NCBI GenBank assembly: GCA_003058525.1
Contig: QBVD01000052.1
Coordinates: 1-64,000, forward strand
Length of the DNA stretch: 64,000 bases
DNA from: a gamma proteobacterium symbiont of Ctena orbiculata
GTDB lineage: Bacteria; Pseudomonadota; Gammaproteobacteria; Chromatiales; Chromatiaceae
Direction of reading: 5' to 3'
Under the pieces are notes generated by a model that saw only the letters and a program-made list of their open reading frames with translations, had not been told where the DNA came from and did no database searches. The position numbers and the translations under genes are program-made. Positions 46,073 through 54,501 of the stretch are shown here, one piece after another. The stretch's first letter is position 1, and each line of letters begins with the position of its first letter.

Positions 46073-49000
46073 ATGATGCATGATGCAAGCGATATTGTGG
46101 GAGAGGATCCCTCCCGGTCCTTTATCGCCCAAGTAATTAGCTGGTCGGTTCACAATCAGTTGATCGTGTTGATCTTAACCACGGCCTTGGCTGTCGCGGG
46201 TATGCTTGCGATTGATCGCACACCTCTGGATGCGATTCCCGATCTCTCCGATACGCAAGTGATTATCCGCACTGATTTCGCAGGGCAGGCGCCACAGATC
46301 GTTGAAGAACTGGTGACTTATCCGCTCTCCACCACCCTGCTAGGATTGCCAAAGACAGAAGCGGTGCGTGGTTTTTCCATGTTTGGAACGAGTTTCGTCT
46401 ACGTCATATTTCAGGATGGTGTTGATGACTATTGGGCACGTAGTCGGGTTGCTGAGGCTTTGGCGACGGTACAGAATGATCTTCCCGAAAACGCCACCCC
46501 TCGACTCGGTCCCGATGCCACAGGTGTGGGTTGGATCTACCAATATGCCCTCCTGGACCGAACCGGCCGCTATGATCTGGCCGAGTTGCGCGCGCTGCAG
46601 GATTGGTTCTTGCGCTTCGAGCTGGCAACTGTTTCCGGCGTATCTGAGGTTGCCGCTGTTGGCGGATTTGTACGCGAGTACCAAGTGCTGATTGATCCAA
46701 ACAGATTGCGCGCTTATGACATCCCGTTGGTTAGGGTACGCGAGGCGGTTGAAGCCGCCAGCATGGAGGTGGGTGGCAGGGTGTTGGAACGGGCCGAGAC
46801 CGAATTAATGATCCGTTCCCGAGGCTATGTATCAACCTTGGAGGATTTACAGAGGGTTGTGGTGCGGGCGCGTAACGGCACGCCTGTATTGATCACTGAT
46901 GTTGCCAGAGTACTGGAGGGGCCAGAGCTCAGGCGCGGGGTTGTGGAACTGGACGGTGAAGGCGAGGTTGTCGGTGGTATCGTGGTCATGCGTTCCGGAG
47001 AAAACGCGCTGAACGTGATCAAGGCAGTGAAGGAAAAGCTCGATATTCTGCGTCGAGGTCTGCCCGAAGGTGTGGAGGTCCGAACCGTGTATGACCGGGC
47101 ACCCCTGATCCGGGGTGCCGTTGATTATCTCAGCCACAAGCTGGTTGAAGAGGGAATTGTGGTTGCCCTGGTCTGCATCCTTTTCCTGTTACATGCACGC
47201 TCGGCCTTTGTCGCCATCATTACCCTACCGCTAGGTGTGCTGGGTGCGTTCACTGTGATGTCAGCACAGGGTATTACCGCCAATATCATGTCGCTCGGTG
47301 GCATAGCGATTGCGATCGGGGCAATGGTGGATGCTTCAATCGTGATGGTGGAGAACGCCCATCGAAAGCTCAGTGACATGCCAGATTCCGTGGGTCAAAA
47401 GGCGCGTAACGCAGCTATCCTGCAATCGGCCAAGGAGGTTGGACCAGGTCTCTTTTTCAGCCTCTTGATCATCACCGTCTCCTTTTTGCCTGTTTTTGCA
47501 CTGACTGGCGAAAGTTTCCGGTTATTCTCGCCGCTGGCGTACACCAAGACCTATGCCATGGCCTTTGCATCCCTGCTTTCGGTCACCATAGTACCTATTC
47601 TCATGCTTTGGCTGATCCGAGGCAGAATACGCCGTGAGGAGGCTAACCCACTAAATCGTCTCTTTGTTGCGTTGTACAAACCTGTCCTACAGTTTTCTAT
47701 GCGGGTTCGTTGGTTGACGCTGATGATCGCATTGCTGGGTATTGCCAGTCTGTGGTACCCGCTATCCAAGCTTGGCTCAGAGTTTATGCCCGCTCTCTAT
47801 GAAGGAGAATTGCTCTATATGCCGACCACATTGCCGGGTGTATCTATCACCAAGGCGAAGGAGGTCTTGGCACAGACCAACCGCTTGATTCGCTCCGTGC
47901 CCGAAGTGGAGCAGGTTTTCGGCAAGTTGGGACGGGCCGATACAGCTACGGATCCCGCACCAATATCAATGATAGAGAGTTGGATTCGCCTCAAGCCGAG
48001 GGAACTGTGGCGGCCGGAGGTGAATATAGACGAATTGATCAAGATCCTGGATCAACAGGTGAAGTTACCCGGTTTGGTCAACAGTTGGGGTTATCCCATC
48101 AAGATCAGAATGGATATGATCTCAACGGGTATACGCACGCCAGTCGGCATAAAGATATCCGGTGCGGATCTTGAAGAGATTGGGCGTATCGCACTAGATG
48201 TGGAAGCGGTAGTCAAGGATGTGGAGGGAACCCGTAGTGTATTTGCCGATCGTGTAACCGGCGGCAAATACCTGGAAATTACACCAAATCGAGATGAATT
48301 GGCGCGGAGAAATATCGATCTTGGTGTGTTTCAGTCTATTATTCAAACCGCGCTCGGTGGGATGAAAGTGGCGGAAAGTGTGCAAGGACGGGAACGATAT
48401 AACATCATTCTACGTTATGACAGGCCGTTCCGCGAATCTGTGCAGGACCTCACCGAGGTTCTTGTGCCGACACCTGGCGGTATGCATATTCCTCTCGGTG
48501 AACTGGCCGAAATCAAGTTTACCGAAGGCCCTCCTATGATCAAGTCGGAGAATGCCAGATTAACCGGTTGGGTATTTGTGGATATTGGTGAGCGTGATAT
48601 TGGCGGTTATGTGGATGAAGCGCGTAAGCTTGTGGCTGATCAAGTTACGTTGCCTCAGGGTTACGCTGTTACCTGGTCCGGTCAATACGAACAGATGCTT
48701 GAGGCGAGAAGCAACTTGAAAATCGCGATACCCGGAGCTGTTGCCATTATCCTTGTACTCTTGATGATTCATTTTGGCCGCACCGATCGTACGGTGATGG
48801 TAATGACCGCTTTACCGTTCGGCCTGGTGGGCGGTATGTGGTCGGTGTATCTTGCGGGATACAATCTTTCGGTGGCCGTGGCGGTCGGTTTTATAGCACT
48901 TGGTGGCATCGCTGTGGAGACTGCTGTGATAATGCTGCTCTATATCGATCAGCAGGTGCGTACTCTACCACCGTTGGACCGGCATCAATTGTTTGCCGCC

Positions 49001-49270
49001 ATTATGGCGGGTGCTGCTTTACGCGTTAGGCCAAAGCTTATGACCGTTTCAGTCATCATTGCCGGCTTGTTGCCAATATTTTTCACTGAGGGGCCTGGTT
49101 CTGATGTCATGCGACGAATTGCTTTGCCAATGGTGGGCGGTATGGTCAGCACTACCGTCATGACCCTTATCGTGATTCCTGTGATCTATTTAATCTGGGA
49201 GGCACGCCGGCTACCCGAGACTGTACCGACTTCTCAAAAAACCGATGAATACTCATCCAGACTGCCCTAA
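46073..49270 (+). CDS. cusA: copper/silver RND efflux transporter CusA
   Basis: 1065 residues with the RND plan: 12 membrane segments and two large periplasmic loops. TM1 lies in VLILTTALAVAGMLAI with DAIPDLSDTQVIIRTDFAGQ. Relay residues lie in AMVDASIVMVENAH; SEFMPALYEGELLYMPTTLP and MDMISTGIRTPVGIKISG carry Met-rich pump-pathway positions in the usual CusA places. RBS GAAGGA precedes ATG 46073. With the neighbours it forms the CusCBA complex that pumps Cu(I)/Ag(I). Confidence 0.96.
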   Translation: MMHDASDIVGEDPSRSFIAQVISWSVHNQLIVLILTTALAVAGMLAIDRTPLDAIPDLSDTQVIIRTDFAGQAPQIVEELVTYPLSTTLLGLPKTEAVRGFSMFGTSFVYVIFQDGVDDYWARSRVAEALATVQNDLPENATPRLGPDATGVGWIYQYALLDRTGRYDLAELRALQDWFLRFELATVSGVSEVAAVGGFVREYQVLIDPNRLRAYDIPLVRVREAVEAASMEVGGRVLERAETELMIRSRGYVSTLEDLQRVVVRARNGTPVLITDVARVLEGPELRRGVVELDGEGEVVGGIVVMRSGENALNVIKAVKEKLDILRRGLPEGVEVRTVYDRAPLIRGAVDYLSHKLVEEGIVVALVCILFLLHARSAFVAIITLPLGVLGAFTVMSAQGITANIMSLGGIAIAIGAMVDASIVMVENAHRKLSDMPDSVGQKARNAAILQSAKEVGPGLFFSLLIITVSFLPVFALTGESFRLFSPLAYTKTYAMAFASLLSVTIVPILMLWLIRGRIRREEANPLNRLFVALYKPVLQFSMRVRWLTLMIALLGIASLWYPLSKLGSEFMPALYEGELLYMPTTLPGVSITKAKEVLAQTNRLIRSVPEVEQVFGKLGRADTATDPAPISMIESWIRLKPRELWRPEVNIDELIKILDQQVKLPGLVNSWGYPIKIRMDMISTGIRTPVGIKISGADLEEIGRIALDVEAVVKDVEGTRSVFADRVTGGKYLEITPNRDELARRNIDLGVFQSIIQTALGGMKVAESVQGRERYNIILRYDRPFRESVQDLTEVLVPTPGGMHIPLGELAEIKFTEGPPMIKSENARLTGWVFVDIGERDIGGYVDEARKLVADQVTLPQGYAVTWSGQYEQMLEARSNLKIAIPGAVAIILVLLMIHFGRTDRTVMVMTALPFGLVGGMWSVYLAGYNLSVAVAVGFIALGGIAVETAVIMLLYIDQQVRTLPPLDRHQLFAAIMAGAALRVRPKLMTVSVIIAGLLPIFFTEGPGSDVMRRIALPMVGGMVSTTVMTLIVIPVIYLIWEARRLPETVPTSQKTDEYSSRLP

Positions 49271-49283
49271 GAGGATTTCGAGC

Positions 49284-49637
49284 ATGAACAAAGTAATAAA
49301 ATTGATCTCAATTGTGGTTGCCGGTGTGATTATCGCTGCTCCAGTTATAGGTGACAGCCACAGCGGCCATAGTATGCATGGTCACGGTGAAATGACGAGT
49401 AGCGCTAATCATGGTATGGGGAAGGGCGTGTTACACAAAATCGATATGGAAAACAAAATCGTCAATCTGACACACCAACCAATTCCCGAGCTCAATTGGA
49501 TGGGGATGACAATGGACTTGCCGGTTACAAGACGGGTCGACTTGTCTGGATTCAAACCAAATGACAAGGTTAACTTTACGGTAAAAAAAGGTCGTGACAA
49601 ACAGTTTCGTATTACCGTCATGGAATTGGACAAGTGA
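49284..49637 (+). CDS. cusF: CusF-like periplasmic copper chaperone
   Basis: 117 residues from ATG 49284, with GAGGATTTCGAG upstream; the frame also opens at 49245 inside cusA. Signal peptide IVVAGVIIAAPVIGDS, then a His/Met-rich arm (HSGHSMHGHGEM). The core has VNLTHQPIPELNWMGMTMDL, which aligns with the CusF His-x7-Trp-x2-Met-x-Met copper site (H, W, M, M all present). It hands Cu(I) or Ag(I) to CusB. Confidence 0.93.
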   Translation: MNKVIKLISIVVAGVIIAAPVIGDSHSGHSMHGHGEMTSSANHGMGKGVLHKIDMENKIVNLTHQPIPELNWMGMTMDLPVTRRVDLSGFKPNDKVNFTVKKGRDKQFRITVMELDK

Positions 49638-49753
49638 ATAAAGGGCGGTGAGCAAACAACCTCAACCATAACGAAGATCTCTTTGATCTGTAAAGGGTGC
49701 TGTCACAGACAAGTTGATCTTCAAAGGCATACAATGATGGCGAGGCTGCTGTA

Positions 49754-50938
49754 TTATAAAGTGGCGGTGTTTTGTTTGGTCTCGAACAGTCTCAGGCCGG
49801 CTATCAATAATGAGCCGATTATCATGATGCCGGCGGCCAGATAGAGACCGTCACTATAGCTGCCGCTACGTTCAGCCAGCACTCCCGTAATGGCAGGAAT
49901 GACGATCTGTGCAATGCCGTAGGAAATGGTCATTTTTCCCATCATTTTGGCGGGGCGGGTAGGGTAGTAGCGCCCGGCCATGGTCAGTACCAGGCTGACG
50001 ATGCCGATGAAAGTTCCGCCAAACAACAACGCCCCGGCCATCGTCATGATGGGGCTATGAGCTACCACCGGTAACAGGATGCCGACAGTCTGCAGCAGGA
50101 AGGCGATGAGCAGGGCGTTGAGATCGCCTGTTCGACGTGCCACCAGGTCCCAAAGGATACAGGCGGGCGCCGCGGCCATGCCGAGGATGAAAAAGCTCCA
50201 GGCGCCCAGCCCGTTGAGACCGGGTAATTGATCGATAATGGCTACGATAAAGGTGGCACTGACCACATAGCCCGCACCAGCACAAAAGTAAGCAGCCATG
50301 AAGAGTTGCAAAAAGCGTCGGCTGGGTGGTGTATCGACCATCACCTTACCGCTGCGTGTGACCTGGCTGGTATCGGGAGAAGGCAGCCATGCCCACGCGG
50401 GTAAAACCATCAGGGTTCCCATCAGGCTCAGCATCAACCATTGTCCACGCCAATCGAAATGGTGACTCATCAGTTCCACCGCAATGGCGCCAAACGCAAT
50501 GCCCAGGCCGACACCGCTGAAATGAATGCCCAGCTCGCTGCGATGACCGTGTCGTATGAGCCAGTTCAAAATGAGACCGGAGCCCAACAGCAGTCCCGCA
50601 GCACTGCTTAAACCTGCAACATAGCGGTAGAAGGACCAGAGCCATATGTTCTCTGTAAGTCCCATACCCAGGGTGGATACCACCGCCACGACCAGACCGA
50701 TACGATAGAGACGGTCTTTGAGTACCAGATTACTGATCAGTGATGCCGTGATAGCCCCGCTCAGATAACCTAGATAGTTGACCGCCGTTAACCAGCCTCC
50801 CTGGGAAAGTCCTAATCCGGCCTGTTCCAGCATGATCGGGAGTAGCGGTGTATAGGCAAAACGGGCAATGCCCAACATCAATATCAGGCTGATAATACCG
50901 CCAGCCAGTACTTTTAGCCGTTCAGTCTGGTTGTCCAT
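49754..50938 (-). CDS. YbfB/YjiJ-family MFS transporter
   Basis: 394 residues, 12 predicted membrane helices. The start GGIISLILMLGIARFAYTPL-LPIM and later GIHFSGVGLGIAFGAIAVEL, with AAYFCAGAGYVVSATFIVAI and MGKMTISYGIAQIVIPAITG, match the YbfB/YjiJ group of uncharacterised major facilitators. Substrate unknown. Convergent with the copper operon. Confidence 0.88.
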   Translation of the reverse strand: MDNQTERLKVLAGGIISLILMLGIARFAYTPLLPIMLEQAGLGLSQGGWLTAVNYLGYLSGAITASLISNLVLKDRLYRIGLVVAVVSTLGMGLTENIWLWSFYRYVAGLSSAAGLLLGSGLILNWLIRHGHRSELGIHFSGVGLGIAFGAIAVELMSHHFDWRGQWLMLSLMGTLMVLPAWAWLPSPDTSQVTRSGKVMVDTPPSRRFLQLFMAAYFCAGAGYVVSATFIVAIIDQLPGLNGLGAWSFFILGMAAAPACILWDLVARRTGDLNALLIAFLLQTVGILLPVVAHSPIMTMAGALLFGGTFIGIVSLVLTMAGRYYPTRPAKMMGKMTISYGIAQIVIPAITGVLAERSGSYSDGLYLAAGIMIIGSLLIAGLRLFETKQNTATL

Positions 50939-51209
50939 GTGGTGAGGTTTTTAGTACATATGATCTTAATTATATTCATTAAGAAGAGTCGTCTGAATCT
51001 GTTGTATTCAATATAACCGTTTATCGCCCATCTGATTAATGCAACATTTCACTTAGTGTGCTTTGAAATGCAGAACCAGTCCGGGAGTATAACCAAAATA
51101 TAAAAAACCTGATTAGACGTGTACTGTCCACACTGTTTTAGCGGTATTTATGTTGCAAGTTGGATCGACTTCCAAGCAAGGTGTTGATATCAGCAGATAG
51201 ACACGACAT

Positions 51210-53285
51210 TTAAGCATCAGTTTCGGTCAATCTTACTATTTCTTGGATCAAGACTTTAATGTCAACAGGCTTCTGCAAATAGATATCTGCTCCTGCATGT
51301 CTACATTGCTGTTCCGCTTCTTTCGAAATGTTAGCTGTAAGTACAATGAAGGGGATTTGTTTTTTCATCTTGTGACTTTTTTTGTATTGGCGTATGACAT
51401 CCAGTCCGCCGATGTGAGGCATCTGCATATCAAGAATTGCCAAATCAAACTCGGTTTCTTCAATTTTGTGCAAAGCGGACTCACCATCTTCGGCGAGTTC
51501 CACTTCAAATCCTGCTTTTGCCAGCAGTTCACTCAGAATTAATCGGTTAACAGCAGTATCCTCAGCTACAAGTATTTTCAACTTGTTCGGATTCTGTGTC
51601 TGGTCCCAACCATCGATTCCGTGTAGATTTTTTGAGGGGTTTGTGTCCAGAAATACTGAATGAATGGCATTGTAGAGTTGACGGTGGTTCTCCAGATCGT
51701 CAATAACAGAATCGATTTCCAAGGGGATTACTGGGAGTTGAAATCTGGCAACTGTATCTATCAGGATGATATGGATCTGTCCTCCTGTTCTTTCTTCTAA
51801 CTGGTTTGCCAGATGTTTCAAATTGATATCAACATACTCAGCGTCAACAAAAACAAGTGTCTGATGATTCGAGTTAGAGGTTGTATTTGATACAGCCTCA
51901 GCAAATTCATCAATTGTACTCACAGCATAATTGTTGATAGCCCATTGCTTCAGTGCTTGGCTGATCCTTTGATGAAATTGTGTGCTGTTGGTGTACGTGA
52001 TTGTAATATGTCCAGAATAGTGGTTTTCTTTTAAATTCGCTTGGATATCGAGAGGTAGGTCGAAAAAAAACCGTGTGCCCTTTCCCAATGTACTTTCCAC
52101 ATGAATCTCCCCGCCCATACAATTGACTAACTCTTTTGAGATTGTTGTACCCAGACCTGAGCCGCCATATTCTCTGGTAATCGAATCATCAATTTGATTG
52201 AAACGTTGGAAGATGTTTTTCAAACCCTCCTGTGAAATTCCAATACCTGTGTCTATAATATCAAACCGCAAGTTCAGCGAGGATTCAACTTTGAACAGCG
52301 GAAAGACTCTGATATCCACATAGCCCTGATGTGTAAATTTGATGGCATTGCCAATAAGGTTATTCAGTACCTGTTTGATGCGATAGGGATCTCCAATCAA
52401 GTTAAATGGTAGATCGGGCGAGATATGAGTCAGTAATTTGAGTTGTTTTTCCTGAGCAATTGGTTGAAATGAGGTGCTGACAGTTGTCAACAAGGTATGC
52501 AGGTCAAAATTCTGATATCCGATTTTAATTTTTCCGGCATCGATCTTTGACATATCAAGGATGTCATCAATTATTGTAAGCAGATGTTTTGCGGATGAAT
52601 CTATGGTTTTTATTTTTTTATCGATTCGATCTCCCAGGTTATCAGTCAATAGCAGTTGTGATATGCCGATGATACCTGTTAACGGAGTGCGCATGTCATG
52701 ACTCATGTTAGCTAAAAATCGACCTTTTGCCTGATTGGCATCCTCCGCAGCCGCGTTTGCCTCGACAAGCTGGTTGATTATCTTGGATACAAAAATAGGT
52801 ATCATAATATTGGTAATGATCAATCCGTAACCCACAATGGGGACGGATAGCCAGAAGGGTGTGGTGTTGATCACAAAGTAAAATCCTAATGTAGAAAGGA
52901 GCATGCCCAAATAGAGATAACTTGTGCCGAAACGAGCACCGTAACCAACTGTTATCCAGACCAGAACGGTAAATAGTGGGGCGCCGACCTCTCCCGCACT
53001 GTACATTGCAAGACAAGTCATAGAGTGGTCGCCTAACATTGTGACGATTTTCCGCACTATTGAACCATGTTTGACGTAGATAAAAGATAGCAGAATCAGA
53101 ATTGAGAAGAGCTCATACGCAAATGCTAATCTTGCTGCTGTAACATGGGAAATCAGCAGATAAATGAACACGATAAAAGTAAAAAATACGCGAATCAGTG
53201 CTTGCTCGCATTCCTGACGTGCTTCATCATTCAATCCTTGAGTCAAATAAGAAAAACCGGGTACTTTAAATACTTCTTGTATCAT
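51210..53285 (-). CDS. RpfC-like hybrid sensor histidine kinase with receiver domain (no HPt)
   Basis: 691 residues. The N-terminal sensor (about 20-180) has five or so membrane helices. HisKA: GRFLANMSHDMRTPLTGIIG with phospho-His196; HATPase_c: LIGNAIKFT (N box), DTGIGISQE, GGSGLGTTI (G2). A receiver domain follows at about 570-690: LKILVAEDTAVNRLIL, FDLAILDMQMPHIGG with phospho-Asp619, and VLTANISKEAE. There is no HPt, unlike RpfC and unlike the sister kinase at 54502. RBS AAGGT. RpfC-type membrane sensors detect DSF-family fatty acids; which signal this one reads is unknown. Confidence 0.9.
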   Translation of the reverse strand: MIQEVFKVPGFSYLTQGLNDEARQECEQALIRVFFTFIVFIYLLISHVTAARLAFAYELFSILILLSFIYVKHGSIVRKIVTMLGDHSMTCLAMYSAGEVGAPLFTVLVWITVGYGARFGTSYLYLGMLLSTLGFYFVINTTPFWLSVPIVGYGLIITNIMIPIFVSKIINQLVEANAAAEDANQAKGRFLANMSHDMRTPLTGIIGISQLLLTDNLGDRIDKKIKTIDSSAKHLLTIIDDILDMSKIDAGKIKIGYQNFDLHTLLTTVSTSFQPIAQEKQLKLLTHISPDLPFNLIGDPYRIKQVLNNLIGNAIKFTHQGYVDIRVFPLFKVESSLNLRFDIIDTGIGISQEGLKNIFQRFNQIDDSITREYGGSGLGTTISKELVNCMGGEIHVESTLGKGTRFFFDLPLDIQANLKENHYSGHITITYTNSTQFHQRISQALKQWAINNYAVSTIDEFAEAVSNTTSNSNHQTLVFVDAEYVDINLKHLANQLEERTGGQIHIILIDTVARFQLPVIPLEIDSVIDDLENHRQLYNAIHSVFLDTNPSKNLHGIDGWDQTQNPNKLKILVAEDTAVNRLILSELLAKAGFEVELAEDGESALHKIEETEFDLAILDMQMPHIGGLDVIRQYKKSHKMKKQIPFIVLTANISKEAEQQCRHAGADIYLQKPVDIKVLIQEIVRLTETDA

Positions 53286-54501
53286 ATCTATCGACCTTTT
53301 TTCATGCCTAACTCGCTGAATTTATGAATATTGAATAGTTAGGCATGATAGTGATCATGGTTAGTTCAAAGGCTGATTGCAGCTATGGACCTGGAATGAT
53401 ATTCTGCTTGATATCTTACCATTTAATATCAGGTAGGAGTAATAAGATCATGAAATTACTAATAAAATTACATTCATCCTAACACACTTCACTCAGTTCT
53501 TTAACGTGTCGATACGATTAGTCAGAACAATGAAGTTTGTCAGATTTGAAGAGTACAACATCATCTTAGTAAACATCATTTATTACAAATGGGTGGGAAT
53601 ACAAAATAATAGAGAAATTTATCTAGTTTTTATTAAAAACCAACGGTTATTTTCCTGACTAGGTTTCAATGTCTGACAATATATGTAGCTAGGTCCAGTG
53701 TATTTGTTCATTGATGAGGGTAGATTACCAGTATGGCATCACTGATAAGTGATTATTCTGCTTATACATAAATATGAACGCTCACTGTGTACGGTACTTC
53801 TAATATTCACACCAATAGACAGTACTGAGCATCTGTAGTAGGGCCTACTCATTTAATCCAAAGGTTACGATTCAAGGGTACTGGTATGAACAGCATAAGC
53901 GTTCAGTTGGAAAATGATGTAATATATATTGCAGTTGCGTTTGAGATTTACACTTCACCTTTGACTGTACTAATAGATTTGGATATGTAAGTGTTTATAA
54001 TTTCTGCTTTGCAGAAATTCTCCGTGCGGGTCGTACCAACTCATATCATCATACTAAAGGCTATGAGATATACAATTCGACTCACCGCAATAGGGTGGTT
54101 GACCCTGTGTTCTGACCTGTCCATGTTTAATCAACAAGTATGTCATGGAGGTGTATCTGCATCAATTTAATGGTGGGTGCATTATGAGGTTTTCGATGGG
54201 TGTCGTTACAGGGAATATATAAAATAGTCTGAAGGGACTTGATTACTCGATCCGGTTGGATATTTATATCTGGCTACAGAATGCATATGATCATTTAATC
54301 AATTAGCTTCTTCTGTAAAACGTTTTCTCATATAATACTCTTGAGTGTTGAATATGCCATTTTGCAAATAGTCAACTCATTTTCTAATAAAATATGGGTA
54401 ATCACTATCATCAAGGTTAGCGGAATGCCACTTATATTATAATTTTACACGTTAAATTATTGTAAACTTGAGATGTCCAAGATTATCAAGCGAAATGGTA
54501 G
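53286..54501. other. 1.2-kb AT-rich intergenic region between the two sensor kinases
   Basis: The two kinase genes are divergent, so both promoters should lie here. A perfect 9-bp hairpin AATTTCTGC-TTT-GCAGAAATT is at 53999-54019 without a T tract. A 34-residue frame (53886-53990, MNSISVQLENDVIYIAV...) has AAGG about 11 bases upstream; I treat it as possible but unproven. No tRNA or conserved ncRNA was recognised. Confidence 0.5.
53302..53348. promoter_or_regulatory. 12-bp perfect inverted repeat in the leader of the kinase gene
   Basis: TCATGCCTAACT (53302-53313) and AGTTAGGCATGA (53337-53348) are perfect complements around a 23-base spacer, starting 17 bases upstream of the kinase start. 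It could be a regulator binding site or an RNA hairpin affecting translation, since the RBS lies just inside it. Confidence 0.55.
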
